A DNA stretch of 53,749 nucleotides from Caldilineales bacterium (GTDB lineage: Bacteria; Chloroflexota; Anaerolineae; J102): the NCBI GenBank assembly GCA_024102915.1, contig JAGFJG010000048.1:1-53749 (forward strand), in the 5' to 3' direction. The notes below the pieces were generated by a model. The model saw nothing but the letters and a program-made list of their open reading frames with translations, had not been told where the DNA came from and ran no database searches. This document shows positions 1 through 9,260 of this stretch, piece by piece; within the stretch, counting starts at the first letter, position 1; the number at the start of each line of letters is the position of its first letter. Position numbers and translations under genes: made by a program.

Positions 1-2
1 TC

Positions 3-113
3 AATTTCCTCGTCAATCTCGTTGCTGGTTTGCTCGCCTATTCGCATCAACCGAAAAAACCTTCCTTGAATTTGTCTTCGGACCTTCATGGCCTTGCCAT
101 CTTGCCCGTCTAA
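3..113 (+). pseudogene. C-terminal tail of an IS982-like transposase (cut by window edge)
   Basis: Frame 3 is open from the window edge to TAA at 111-113 and reads a hydrophobic helix followed by AYSHQPKKPSLNL near the stop. From memory, many IS982-type transposases end with a helix of this kind followed by a PKKPS motif, so this is probably the last 36 residues of a transposase whose body lies outside the window. No terminal inverted repeat could be identified downstream. It could also be the end of another transposase family; the fragment is too short to be sure. Confidence 0.4.
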
Positions 114-277
114 TTCCGAACTCAGGTGAATACGATATACATCTATTTGATGACTGTTGGACGATGTCGTATTAGAGATATTTAGTTATGAACAATCAAA
201 ATTGTTAAACATACTTATAATTCGAATCAAAACATGTTTTAATGCACAATCAGGAAAATAATGCAAAAAATTGGGGG

Positions 278-306
278 TTGTCAAATCGCCAGGAATTTGA
301 TATACT
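278..306 (+). promoter_or_regulatory. Sigma-70 promoter for the methyltransferase gene
   Basis: TTGTCA (278-283), a 17-base spacer and TATACT (301-306) match the consensus in 10 of 12 positions. It sits in an AT-rich stretch (about 170-310) that also holds a small inverted repeat (AACAAT-CAAA-ATTGTT, 191-206). Transcription would begin near 313, giving a leader of about 145 bases that contains the first parS site before the GTG start at 457. Confidence 0.6.
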
Positions 307-369
307 GAGTCAGTTGACTTCCGGTAGGTAACAAAGGCCGCCGCCACTTGTTGGCGGATCGCTTGTGAG

Positions 370-385
370 TGTTTCACGTGAAACA
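370..385. other. parS: parS centromere site 1
   Basis: TGTTTCACGTGAAACA is a perfect 16-base palindrome identical to the consensus bacterial chromosomal parS site bound by ParB/Spo0J. It lies between the promoter and the start of the methyltransferase gene. parS sites normally cluster near the replication origin, so this part of the contig is probably origin-proximal. ParB and ParA are not in the window. Confidence 0.9.
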
Positions 386-456
386 AAGGGCGATGTCGGA
401 AGTCCTTCTATTGCAATTACAACCATCTAGCAGGTGGGATCGAGGTTTTCTAGTCG

Positions 457-1365
457 GTGCACACAACGCAGCCAAAAATTATTGATTACGAAGGCAGTCG
501 ATATCGGACGGAGTTTTGGGAGAACCAGGGTCGCGAGTACGAGGACTTGGCTGAGCGTGCCGCTATCCGCCAACTGCTGCCTGAAAAAGGTGCGGTTTTG
601 ATTGAGGTGGGGGCGGGGTTTGGTCGATTGGCCGATCTGTATGGCGGTTATGACCGCGTGATATTGATGGATTACTCTTTGTCGTTGCTGCAAGAAGCGC
701 AGCGCCGATGGGGAGATGATGACCGTTTTCTCTTTGTGGCTGCCAGTGCGTATACTATGCCGTTTGTGGACGCATTGGCTGATTCTATCGTCATGATTCG
801 GGTTATGCACCATCTGCAAAGACCTTCAATCGCCCTCGGTGAAATCGGGCGGGTTTTGCGGGATGAGAATGTTTTTGTGCTGGAATACGCGAATAAACGC
901 AACCTGAAATCCATCGGGCGATATGTGACGCGTCGTCAATCCTGGAGCCCTTTTGGGTTGGAGCCGTACGAGTTCGTTGAGTTGAACTACGATTTCCATC
1001 CTGATTGGATGACTGAGCGAATACGAGGGGCTGGATTTCTGATCGAGAAAGAGTTGGCTGTATCCGCCTTTCGTGTGGGGCTATTAAAGCAGATTGTTCC
1101 CGCTACGTGGTTGGCTCGTTTTGATAAATCCATATCTGGCGTCGGAGCTGCCCTGAAGTTAGCGCCTAGCGTTTTTGTGCGTTGTCGTAATACGCGCCAA
1201 TCCGCCCGGTCTGGCGATCTATTCTTGTGTCCGGTTTGTAAGGGGCGCTCGCTGTCGCGTGTCGACGATACGATGTTCTGCCCTGATTGCCAGAGTGAGT
1301 GGGCAATTGTTGGCGGGATTTATGATTTCCGTCAATCTGTTTCACGTGAAACAGGCTCAGTGTGA
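457..1365 (+). CDS. Class I SAM-dependent methyltransferase with C-terminal Trm112-like zinc domain
   Basis: A 302-residue protein with a GTG start. Residues about 48-56 carry methyltransferase motif I (IEVGAGFGR), followed by the acidic residue of motif II in ILMDYS and the MHHL segment typical of Methyltransf_11 enzymes. The last 45 residues hold two CxxC pairs (C258, C261, C275, C278) in a Trm112/zinc-ribbon-like fold, ending in a GGIYDFR motif common to such domains. The substrate is unknown. The 3' end contains the second parS site, read as VSRET, so the centromere is embedded in the coding sequence. The upstream promoter and first parS suggest that ParB binding could affect expression; that is inference. 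Confidence 0.85.
   Translation: MHTTQPKIIDYEGSRYRTEFWENQGREYEDLAERAAIRQLLPEKGAVLIEVGAGFGRLADLYGGYDRVILMDYSLSLLQEAQRRWGDDDRFLFVAASAYTMPFVDALADSIVMIRVMHHLQRPSIALGEIGRVLRDENVFVLEYANKRNLKSIGRYVTRRQSWSPFGLEPYEFVELNYDFHPDWMTERIRGAGFLIEKELAVSAFRVGLLKQIVPATWLARFDKSISGVGAALKLAPSVFVRCRNTRQSARSGDLFLCPVCKGRSLSRVDDTMFCPDCQSEWAIVGGIYDFRQSVSRETGSV
1338..1353. other. parS: parS centromere site 2 (inside the methyltransferase gene)
   Basis: A second perfect TGTTTCACGTGAAACA, 968 bases from the first and inside the last codons of the methyltransferase gene, in the same frame-independent palindromic form. Paired parS sites around one gene support a real ParB-binding locus rather than a chance match. Confidence 0.9.
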
Positions 1366-1593
1366 GGTTTATTTGGAGGCCGCGCACTGAAAGGAAGCTA
1401 TACGACATTAATTTCTGTAACGTATGTTAAGGTATCATTTCGTGCCGGTTGTGTCTTTCGATCAGTCTGGTGCCGCTCATCTTTATTCTGGGGATGTGTG
1501 GTACGGGAATGTGATGGATTGACTGCCCGGCTAACTTATTGTCTGTGAAGAGCGTCGATCAAAATCGCTCTTTGCTAAAAAGGAGAAAGGTCA

Positions 1594-2895
1594 GTGGCTG
1601 AAGAACAGGAAATGTTGGCCTTTGATGATGACGAACAACAATTGCAAATGCCAGAGCTGGCGGATCAGGACGAATCAACGGAAGAAAAACCTGAATTGCC
1701 TGAAAATCCGCTAGAGTTCCTGCTTGAGTCAGGGAAGTCGCAGGGGTCTGTTACATACGATGAGATTCTGCATGTAATGCCTGACCTGGAAACCAATATG
1801 GATTTATTGGAAGATGTATTCTCGACCCTGTTCGATCATGGCATCGATGTAGTCGCCTTGAAAGAAGATGTTTCTGAGGATGATGACGAAGGTCAGGAAG
1901 ATGAGGATTTGGAGGATGAAGAGGATGATGAGGCACTATCGGTCGGATCGGGTGTGTCCGGCGGGACGGAATTTGATCTCAGTCAGATAGAGATCGATGA
2001 CTCGATCAGTCTTTATCTCAAGGAGATAGGTCGCGTTCCTCTGCTGACTGCCGCCGAAGAGGTTTCGTTGGCAAAGCGGATGGAGCGAGGTGAGCTGGCG
2101 CAACAGCGGATTGATGAGGGAGTTGATGATCCTGTTGAGATCGAGCGACTTCTGTGGGAAATTCGCGATGGTGAGCGTGCTCAGGAGCATCTGATCAAGG
2201 CGAACTCGCGTTTGGTTGTCAGTGTGGCTAAGAAATACGTGGGCCGCGGCGTTCCTTTCCTGGATCTGATTCAGGAGGGGAACATTGGGCTCATTCGGGC
2301 GGTTAACAAGTTTGACTACACACGCGGTTACAAATTCAGCACCTACGCCACCTGGTGGATTCGCCAGGCCGTGACGCGTGCGATTGCGGATCAGGGGCGG
2401 ACCATTCGCGTGCCTGTTCACATGTATGAACAGATCAATCGTTTGACCCGCACCAGCCGTCAATTAGTGCAAGAACTCGGTCGAGATCCGACGACGGAAG
2501 AGATCGCTGAGGCGCTGGATGTGCCGGCAAAGAAAGTCGAGCAGATTATCCGGGTCAGCCAGCGGCCCCTGTCACTCGAGATGCCAGTCGGTGAGGAAGA
2601 GGATAGCTATTTGGGAGACTTCATTGAAGATGAGGACGCCCAATCGCCGACAGACGCCGCCTCGCAACAACTCCTGCGTGAGGTGATCGATGAGATATTC
2701 GCATCGCTGACGCCGCGCGAAGTGCGTATCCTGCAATTGCGCTTTGGGCTTGTAGATGGATACAGCTACACTCTTGAGGAAGTTGGACGCAAATTCGGCG
2801 TCACTCGTGAAAGAATCCGTCAGATCGAGGCGCAGGCCTTGGGACGACTGAGACATCCCAGCCGCAGCCGGAAGCTGCGAGACTACCTTTCCTGA
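1594..2895 (+). CDS. rpoD: Primary RNA polymerase sigma factor (RpoD/SigA)
   Basis: This 433-residue protein starts with GTG, four bases after the strong ribosome site AGGAGAAAGG (1581-1590). The order of regions is that of a group 1 sigma-70: an N-terminal region with a long run of Asp/Glu (about 90-120), region 1.2 ([16 protein letters not shown]), region 2 with the core-binding and -10-melting segment ([30 protein letters not shown], around 229-260), region 3, and region 4 with the helix-turn-helix ([22 protein letters not shown], about 391-415). It directs housekeeping transcription. A weak hairpin (GAGCG/CGCTC, 1551-1571) lies just ahead of the ribosome site. The 228-base gap before the gene gives no convincing promoter. 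Confidence 0.97.
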   Translation: MAEEQEMLAFDDDEQQLQMPELADQDESTEEKPELPENPLEFLLESGKSQGSVTYDEILHVMPDLETNMDLLEDVFSTLFDHGIDVVALKEDVSEDDDEGQEDEDLEDEEDDEALSVGSGVSGGTEFDLSQIEIDDSISLYLKEIGRVPLLTAAEEVSLAKRMERGELAQQRIDEGVDDPVEIERLLWEIRDGERAQEHLIKANSRLVVSVAKKYVGRGVPFLDLIQEGNIGLIRAVNKFDYTRGYKFSTYATWWIRQAVTRAIADQGRTIRVPVHMYEQINRLTRTSRQLVQELGRDPTTEEIAEALDVPAKKVEQIIRVSQRPLSLEMPVGEEEDSYLGDFIEDEDAQSPTDAASQQLLREVIDEIFASLTPREVRILQLRFGLVDGYSYTLEEVGRKFGVTRERIRQIEAQALGRLRHPSRSRKLRDYLS

Positions 2896-2929
2896 TGAAA
2901 CTGATTCGTATCTAATAGGAGTCGTGAGC

Positions 2930-3157
2930 ATGAATGGATTCCTCAAACTTGTTGGCGGATTGATCATCGGCGCTGCTGCCGGAACTGCAATCTATCTGGC
3001 TTTGACCAGTGACGATGAGGAGGGCTTCATCCATGATATGAAGACCCTTGCCAATGACGTCGTGTCTGATGGCAGGCGCGCTGCATCTGAGCGACGAATG
3101 ACATTGGAGCGCGAGCTATCTGGACAGGTATCTATGTCTGACACCCAGAATCAGTAG
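2930..3157 (+). CDS. Small YtxH-like membrane-anchored protein
   Basis: A 75-residue protein with a glycine/alanine-rich transmembrane segment near the N-terminus (GGLIIGAAAGTAIYLAL) followed by a charged, probably helical tail. This is the plan of YtxH-like proteins, whose function is unclear. I chose ATG at 2930 because AGGAG (2917-2921) is 8 bases ahead of it; a GTG at 2924 is too close. It follows rpoD by 34 bases and probably shares its transcript, ending at the terminator at 3222. Confidence 0.7.
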   Translation: MNGFLKLVGGLIIGAAAGTAIYLALTSDDEEGFIHDMKTLANDVVSDGRRAASERRMTLERELSGQVSMSDTQNQ

Positions 3158-3221
3158 ATTGAGAGACTACAATCCGTACTAATGGATGCTTCGGAAAACG
3201 CGAAGCGCTGATCCAGGAAAT

Positions 3222-3258
3222 AAGAAGGCCACCGTCAAATTACGACGGTGGCCTTCTT
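3222..3258. terminator. Bidirectional intrinsic terminator between rpoD unit and glgP
   Basis: A perfect 15-base stem (AAGAAGGCCACCGTC at 3222-3236 with its complement at 3244-3258) encloses a 7-base loop. The A/T-rich ends of the stem act as U-tracts in both directions, which fits its place between the converging rpoD and glgP genes. Confidence 0.85.
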
Positions 3259-3306
3259 TGTGTTAATGCGAGTATGTTGGATTCGGTGGAGACGAGCTGT
3301 GTAACC

Positions 3307-5856
3307 CTAAGCCCATTTCACGAGACCCATCTCGTGCTTCCCTGAAAAATCCGCATTGGCCGGAATGACTCGAATGCCAACGCCAAATCGTCCGCTGGCA
3401 TCGAATTGAATCTTGCCGTGGTAACGCAGTAAATCACCAGGAAGTGCGCTTTCAAGCGACATCGGTATGATATGTATATTGCTCAGCCCGTTTTCTTTGC
3501 GCCAACCCCATACGATCTCGATTTGCACATCTTCGGGAATTAAAGCGCCAAGGTAAAGCTTGGCATCCATATCCAGTATGGAGCCAGCCGTGACGCTTTC
3601 CACTCCAGGCTTGTCGGCGCTGATCCGAACCTGGGGCCACTGTGAATAGACCCTTTCCTTCCACGAGGCCAGATTGCGAGCAGCGGCAAACGATGTATCG
3701 GACAGATGTCGCCCGGCGTTAGCGGCAGGCAAGTAGAGCATGTTTGTGTAACCCTTAACCTGTCTGCTCATCGAGAACACTGGTGCGCAAGAGCGGATCG
3801 ACTCTTTCATCACGCCGATCCAGCGCTCTGGCACTTCTTTCTCAAATTGATCGTAGAAGAGATGAGATATCTCGTCTTCCAATAGGTTGTACAGGGATGC
3901 GGCATCAGCATCGTCCTGAACGCTCTCGTTTTTGTATTCCCGGGCTTCCCCAATGGCCCAACCATTGGCTTCATTGAAGCCCTCGTCCCACCAGCCGTCG
4001 AGTACAGAGAGATTGGGAACGCCATTGAGCGCGGCTTTCTGACCGCTGGTGCCGCTGGCCTCATTGGGTCGGCGTGGGTTGTTCAACCACAGATCGACGC
4101 CCTGCACCAGATGCCGGGCGACATTGATGTCATAGTTCTCGACGAAAATGATTCGCCCTGAGAATTCCGGCGTCTGTGAGAGTTCGTGGACTCTTCGGAT
4201 CAATTCTTTGCCCGGTTCGTCTGCCGGATGCGCTTTGCCAGCAAAGATGATCTGGATCGGTCGTTCGGGATTAAAGAGGATGCGATGGATGTGTTCCAGA
4301 TCACGGAAGATCAGGGTCGCACGCTTATAGGTGGCGAAACGGCGAGCAAAACCTATGGTTAGGGTGTCGGGATCGAACAGTTCGTAGGCGGAAGCCACCT
4401 TGGCTGGCGCTTCGCCATGTCTTCGCCATTGTTGCGCCACTCGCTCTCGTAGGAACTCAATGCTTTTCTGCCGCAAGTGGCGATGCGTTTTCCAGAGGTC
4501 GGCGTCGGGGATTCGGGAGACATCCTCCCAAACTTCGGGCAGGTCGGGTTCTTCTCGCCAGGGTTTTGTGAAGTAGCGGTCGAACAGGTCAGCCAATTCA
4601 GGGGCCAACCAGGTTCCCGTGTGGACGCCATTGGTAACATGCGTGATGGGCACTTCTTCCAAGGGGATATCGTGCCACATATTCGCCCACATCGCTCTTG
4701 CAACTTCGCCATGAAGGGCGCTGACGCCATTGGCAAAGTGGGCGAAACGCAGCGCCAACACCGTCATCGAGAATCGTTCGCCCCACGGCGTGTCCCAGCG
4801 GGCCAGATTCATAAAACCATCCCGATCCAGACCGATCAGTCCCCAGAATGGCCGGAAGAAGCGCTCGATCATGTCGAATGGAAAGGCGTCATTGCCCGCC
4901 GGCACAGGCGTGTGCGTAGTGAATACCGAACTGGCGGCCACGACCTGCTGCGCCTGGTAGAAAGTGAGCCGGGATTCAGTCACCAATTCACGCACACGCT
5001 CCAGACTGAGAAATGCCGCATGTCCTTCGTTCATATGCCAGACGGTTGGCCTGATCCCTAGCGCCCGCAACGCCCTGACGCCGCCAATGCCCAAGACCAC
5101 TTCCTGGGCAATACGGATATCCATATCGCCACCATAAAGTCGTGCCGAGAGTTCACGATCGGCGGGAGCGTTTCGCTCCACGTCCGTGTCCAGCAAGAAC
5201 ATCTTGATTCGACCGATCTGCAATTGCCAGACCTTGGCATAAACGTCGCGTCCGGGTAATTGAACATTGATAATTATATCGTCGCCCGAACTGTCAACGG
5301 CAGGAAGAGCAGGTAGATCAGAAAAATCCAACTTTACATAATACGCATTTTGAATTCCGTCTTCGCTGATTCGCTGCGTGAAATAGCCCTGGGGATAAAG
5401 AAAACCGACGGCCACGAAGGGCAAACCCAGATCGCTGGCCGATTTACAATGATCGCCCGCGAGAATGCCAAGGCCGCCGGAATAGATGGGCAGCGATTCG
5501 TGCAGCCCGAACTCCGCCGAGAAATAGGCGATGATGTCCCCTGCATGGTCGGCATGGGTGCGGGAAAACCAGGTGCTGGCCGGGTTCATATAGGCGTCGA
5601 ATTTTGCCAGAACCTGTTGTTGTGCGGCCAGGAAATCATCGTTTGTACTTAATTTATCCAGCGCTTCGGGTGAAATGGTATGTAAAAGCTTGACGGGATT
5701 GTGATTGGTTGATTCCCATAGCGCCGGATCAATTCGCTCGAAGAGCATCTGCGCTTCGGGCGACCACGTCCACCACAGGTTATAGGCAAGCTCGTTCAAC
5801 CGGGTCAGTGGTTCAGGGAGAATGGGAAACACGGAAATAGTACCAAGTATTTTCAT
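3307..5856 (-). CDS. glgP: Alpha-glucan (glycogen/maltodextrin) phosphorylase
   Basis: An 849-residue enzyme that would release glucose-1-phosphate from alpha-1,4-glucans. The N-terminus (about 1-100) carries the DUF3417 domain, with a WWTWSPEA motif, found in the short bacterial glucan phosphorylases. The body contains FSAEFGLHESLPIYSGGLG, THTPVPAGND, ITHVTNGVHTGTW, a sugar-binding IGFARRFATYKRA segment, and the pyridoxal-phosphate region EASGTSGQKAALNG, where the lysine should form the Schiff base. The length is normal for the DUF3417 subfamily. GGAG lies upstream of the ATG. It stands alone and is transcribed toward the rpoD unit. Confidence 0.95.
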   Translation of the reverse strand: MKILGTISVFPILPEPLTRLNELAYNLWWTWSPEAQMLFERIDPALWESTNHNPVKLLHTISPEALDKLSTNDDFLAAQQQVLAKFDAYMNPASTWFSRTHADHAGDIIAYFSAEFGLHESLPIYSGGLGILAGDHCKSASDLGLPFVAVGFLYPQGYFTQRISEDGIQNAYYVKLDFSDLPALPAVDSSGDDIIINVQLPGRDVYAKVWQLQIGRIKMFLLDTDVERNAPADRELSARLYGGDMDIRIAQEVVLGIGGVRALRALGIRPTVWHMNEGHAAFLSLERVRELVTESRLTFYQAQQVVAASSVFTTHTPVPAGNDAFPFDMIERFFRPFWGLIGLDRDGFMNLARWDTPWGERFSMTVLALRFAHFANGVSALHGEVARAMWANMWHDIPLEEVPITHVTNGVHTGTWLAPELADLFDRYFTKPWREEPDLPEVWEDVSRIPDADLWKTHRHLRQKSIEFLRERVAQQWRRHGEAPAKVASAYELFDPDTLTIGFARRFATYKRATLIFRDLEHIHRILFNPERPIQIIFAGKAHPADEPGKELIRRVHELSQTPEFSGRIIFVENYDINVARHLVQGVDLWLNNPRRPNEASGTSGQKAALNGVPNLSVLDGWWDEGFNEANGWAIGEAREYKNESVQDDADAASLYNLLEDEISHLFYDQFEKEVPERWIGVMKESIRSCAPVFSMSRQVKGYTNMLYLPAANAGRHLSDTSFAAARNLASWKERVYSQWPQVRISADKPGVESVTAGSILDMDAKLYLGALIPEDVQIEIVWGWRKENGLSNIHIIPMSLESALPGDLLRYHGKIQFDASGRFGVGIRVIPANADFSGKHEMGLVKWA

Positions 5857-6026
5857 GAAAAGAGAGTCTCCAATGAGTTAGAAATCCAATGGTTGGGCAA
5901 GCCCAGGCGCGATTCTGTCTTCATCTCGAAGTGTTTTCAAACCCAGCGTTCGATAGACCAAGCTTAAGCGTACCCGCGGTATGATTTTGGAGTCTTGCCG
6001 CGAGTGCGTTGTACTGGCCTCGCCGT

Positions 6027-7184
6027 TCACCACCGGGATGTAGAAATTGCTGTTTCAAATGAGGCGATTCGTCGCCCCGCCATCACATCATAAAACAGGC
6101 CTTCGTAGGCATCTGCAACGGCATCCCAAGTATAGAATCGGGCGGCGCGTTTTCTGGCTTCCTGGCGGAATAGGTCGACCTGCTCAGGATTTTGCAGTAA
6201 CTGCGCCAGGACAGGGCGTAAGCCCTCCGCCCCGGCAGCGCCGTCATAACTTAAGCCGGCGTCGCCAATCGTTTCTTTATTCTCAGGCGTATCGTTGACC
6301 ACGACGCAGTTCCCGAACGCCATCGCTTCTACCAGCGCCGGGTGCGTGCCCCCAACGCCCGATGTCAGGGTAAAGAGATAAGCGTTGCTGGCCAATTCCC
6401 AATAGCCCTCGCCAAAAACGTAGCCTGTATAAATGACTCTGGGATCGTCGAACGCGTGCAAATGCGCTTTGTAGTCGTCGGAATAGACCGAGTCGCCCAC
6501 GATCACACATTTCATGTCCGTATCCAGCCCTTGCCAGGCTTCCACCAGATGATGGGCGTTGTTTTCAGGCACCAGGCGTCCGACGAACAGGACATACTCA
6601 CCGGGCTTGAGTCCAAATTCGGCCAGCGTGGGGCCGGGTTGGCGATGCGGCAGCTCCGCTCCGTAAGCGATGTAGGTCGAGGGAATGTGATAGACGTCCT
6701 GGTAATAACGCTGCACGACGCGCGAGTCGGTGATCACTGCATTGGCGAACAGACCGGCCATGCGTTCGGCCATGCGGATGTACGCTTTGGCCGGGCGAGG
6801 CCATTTGTCTCGTTTCCAGTCCAGCCCATCGACGTTGATCAGCGTCTTCTGCCCCGCCAGCCTTGGTATCCAGACCACCGGGCTGTTGCCCGCAATAAAG
6901 TACTGGACGATGTCGTAACCTTGATTCAGACCGTGCAGACTGGAAAGGAAGGAATGAACCAGGGTATCGAGATATTTGTTTGCGACTGTCGGCAGTTTGA
7001 TCAGCCGCATCCCACGATACGTGGGTTGATCATAGGTGATATGGTGGCTGCGAGCATAGACGGTGACTTTGTGCCCGCGCTCCACAAGGCGAGCGCCCAG
7101 TTGTTCGACACAGGTCTCGAACCCGGAATAAGATGCCGGGACGCCGCGCGTGCCCATCAGGGCGATGTTAAGGGGTCGTTTCAC
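6027..7184 (-). CDS. Glycosyltransferase with DUF1972 N-terminal domain (GT4-like)
   Basis: A 385-residue glycosyltransferase. The N-terminal half has the GTRGVPASYSGFETCVEQL motif that marks DUF1972 proteins, a group often annotated as rhamnosyltransferases. The C-terminal half has the GT-B nucleotide-sugar site (YVLFVGRLVPENN and, later, GVGGTHPALVEAMAFGN). It is predicted to be cytoplasmic and to add a sugar to a lipid-linked or cell-surface glycan. It is the last gene of the minus-strand polysaccharide operon, 18 bases after the TPR gene. The donor and acceptor cannot be read from sequence. Confidence 0.87.
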   Translation of the reverse strand: MKRPLNIALMGTRGVPASYSGFETCVEQLGARLVERGHKVTVYARSHHITYDQPTYRGMRLIKLPTVANKYLDTLVHSFLSSLHGLNQGYDIVQYFIAGNSPVVWIPRLAGQKTLINVDGLDWKRDKWPRPAKAYIRMAERMAGLFANAVITDSRVVQRYYQDVYHIPSTYIAYGAELPHRQPGPTLAEFGLKPGEYVLFVGRLVPENNAHHLVEAWQGLDTDMKCVIVGDSVYSDDYKAHLHAFDDPRVIYTGYVFGEGYWELASNAYLFTLTSGVGGTHPALVEAMAFGNCVVVNDTPENKETIGDAGLSYDGAAGAEGLRPVLAQLLQNPEQVDLFRQEARKRAARFYTWDAVADAYEGLFYDVMAGRRIASFETAISTSRW

Positions 7185-7202
7185 GGATTTTGAGAAATGC
7201 GG

Positions 7203-8066
7203 TTATGGCGTTTGGCCAGTAAACTCGCTGCGTAACGCCGCAGCATCAGAGAGGAGTTTGGGATCGTCGGTGCGGGACGCCAGTTGATCAAGTGTGCGCA
7301 AAGCCTGATCGGTCTGCCCGCTCCGCCCCAGGCCGAGGGCGATGCCCATTAGCAGGTGTGGTTCGGTGGGGAGGAGGAGATCGGCCTGGGTGAGTTCGTC
7401 GGCGGCCAAAGCGTAACGTTCGAGATTGAGATAGGCTACACCGAGTAATCGGTGAGCCCAATAATGATCTGGCGTCAGAGACACGGCGTTCTGTAAATAG
7501 GGGATTGCCTGTTCGTTGCGTCCGATTCCGATCAACGCTGCGCCAAGGCCTGCATTCGCCTCGGTATCGTCCGCTTTTAGCGCCAGAGATTGTTCATAAG
7601 TTGTGACGGCTCCACGGAAGTTCTCGACACGGCGCAATTCATCGCCATGCATCCGCAACAGCAACGCCATCTGCGTGGGATTGATTTCGTCTTGCAGGTC
7701 GGATTGTCGAAGATAGGCCAATCGTTGTTCGGCGTCGCGGATGGTGAGCCAGTAGATCGATTCGCCCTTGTTTGGGAAAAAGATGGCGTTGTTGCTCGAC
7801 AACCACGGACGCAATCGGGCTTCGACATCGGGGTTGTTAAAGAGGTTTTCGGGAGCGAATAGCCAGAAGTCCTTTTGGGTGATTCGTCTGGCCAGGATAT
7901 CGGCCAGCGGCAGTATATCGTAACCATCTGGTGCGCCGGGTGCAAGCGCTGCATGGTCTCCGGGCAAGGCGAGCAGTTGTTCCGCTAATCCGGGTTGCTC
8001 CGTCGGCCGGGCAAAGGCATAGGCCGCATAGAGGAGTAAGACGGCTACGAGGAGGACACGCTTCAT
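7203..8066 (-). CDS. Membrane-anchored or exported TPR protein of the polysaccharide operon
   Basis: The open frame extends further upstream, but the real start is probably ATG at 8066. It overlaps the stop of the preceding glycosyltransferase as ATGA and begins directly with a signal-like sequence (MKRVLLVAVLLLYAAYAFA). The 287-residue protein has an N-terminal domain of unknown type (FWLFAPENLFNNPDV, FFPNKGESIYWL) and then at least three TPR repeats (about residues 140-270). A scaffold role at the membrane in polysaccharide assembly is likely from context only. Confidence 0.8.
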   Translation of the reverse strand: MKRVLLVAVLLLYAAYAFARPTEQPGLAEQLLALPGDHAALAPGAPDGYDILPLADILARRITQKDFWLFAPENLFNNPDVEARLRPWLSSNNAIFFPNKGESIYWLTIRDAEQRLAYLRQSDLQDEINPTQMALLLRMHGDELRRVENFRGAVTTYEQSLALKADDTEANAGLGAALIGIGRNEQAIPYLQNAVSLTPDHYWAHRLLGVAYLNLERYALAADELTQADLLLPTEPHLLMGIALGLGRSGQTDQALRTLDQLASRTDDPKLLSDAAALRSEFTGQTP

Positions 8067-9259
8067 AATCGTGCGTGCGATGTGATCAGGTCGAGGTAAA
8101 GTGATGTAAAAGCCGCGACATGGTACTCGAAGCTGAAAGATCGGACAACGTGAGCGCGCCCTCGCATCCCCCATTCGCGGCGCTGTTGCGGCGATTTGGT
8201 CAGATCGACCAGCGCCTGTGCAAGTTGTTGCGGTTCCACAGGCGAGACCAGATGCCCGGTTTCGCCATCGATCACGGTTTCCAGCGGGCCGCCGTGGGCG
8301 GTGGCGATGACAGGTTTCCCGCTGGCCATGGCCTCCACCACAACCATGCCAAAAGGTTCGGGCCGGATGGACGGCAGGGTAAGGATGTCGATCGCCGCCA
8401 TGATCTGAGGCGCGTCTTGCCGATAACCTGCCCATATCACTCGTTCACTGACCCCAAGCTCCTGAGCCAGGTCCTTCAATTGCTCAAGTCGAGCTTCTTC
8501 GCCCGGCACCACATCCCCCACAAATACGCATCGCAAGCGGGGCGCCTGCGGCAACGCTAGGGTCAGAGCATTCAGGAAGAAATCCTGGCCTTTCCAGGCG
8601 GAAATGCGCCCGATCACGCCGACCAGGACCTCGTCATCGCTCACCCCCCATTGCGAACGCAGGGCCCCACCATCGTTATCGGGATGAAAACGTTCGGTGT
8701 CAACCGCATCATAAATGACGGATAGCCGAGAATCCAGGCGGGGTTGGTCGGCCAGGAGATTGTTAGCGACCGCCCGGCTGATGGCGACGACCCGGTCGCT
8801 GCGATTGGCGATCATCCATGCCAGGAAACGGCGCACCCAGGTTGGCTGTGTGACGATCTCGTGAACATGCCACACGTGCGGCGTCTGCGCTTTGTGCGCC
8901 GCCAATGCCCCGCCCCATACCGCTGCTGTGTTGGAATGTACCAGCGCGCTACGCTGTTCGTCGATGATCGTCTGCACGCGGCGCGAGCCGTTGCGAATGC
9001 TGCGCAAGAATCCTGGAAAAGCGAATGGTTTCAGATAGCGACGGCGGAGGACGGGCATCTCCACAGAGCGATGCGGAATGCCGTTCTCTGCCAGGGCTTT
9101 GCTCAAAAGCCCTTCGTAGCCGATATCGGTCGGCGTCAGCACCAGCGGCCGGAATCGCTGCGAATCCAAACGGCGCACCAATTCCAGCAAGACGACATCC
9201 GAGCCGTATAGCTCATCCGAGCTGTGCACGAAGAGCAGCGGGTGAGGCGTTTCGGCCAC
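8063..9259 (-). CDS. GT4-family glycosyltransferase
   Basis: A 398-residue GT-B glycosyltransferase. The N-terminal acceptor domain opens with LLFVHSSDELYGSDVVLLELV. The C-terminal donor domain carries VGVIGRISAWKGQDFFLNAL and the family's PEPFGMVVVEAMASGKPVIAT motif, whose glutamates contact the sugar nucleotide. It lies one base after the O-antigen ligase-like gene and overlaps the TPR gene by four bases, so the three are probably translationally coupled. Specificity is unknown. Confidence 0.9.
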   Translation of the reverse strand: MAETPHPLLFVHSSDELYGSDVVLLELVRRLDSQRFRPLVLTPTDIGYEGLLSKALAENGIPHRSVEMPVLRRRYLKPFAFPGFLRSIRNGSRRVQTIIDEQRSALVHSNTAAVWGGALAAHKAQTPHVWHVHEIVTQPTWVRRFLAWMIANRSDRVVAISRAVANNLLADQPRLDSRLSVIYDAVDTERFHPDNDGGALRSQWGVSDDEVLVGVIGRISAWKGQDFFLNALTLALPQAPRLRCVFVGDVVPGEEARLEQLKDLAQELGVSERVIWAGYRQDAPQIMAAIDILTLPSIRPEPFGMVVVEAMASGKPVIATAHGGPLETVIDGETGHLVSPVEPQQLAQALVDLTKSPQQRREWGMRGRAHVVRSFSFEYHVAAFTSLYLDLITSHARL

Positions 9260-9260
9260 G

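Noticed and set aside
186..386. Minus-strand 66-codon frame over the promoter and parS site
   Set aside because: No ribosome site, no recognisable motif, and it is AT-rich leader DNA read backward. The FHVK segment is only parS in translation.
7203..8435. 410-residue version of the TPR gene
   Set aside because: The first 123 residues are Arg/Gly-rich out-of-frame sequence of the upstream glycosyltransferase. The ATGA overlap at 8066 begins a proper signal sequence.
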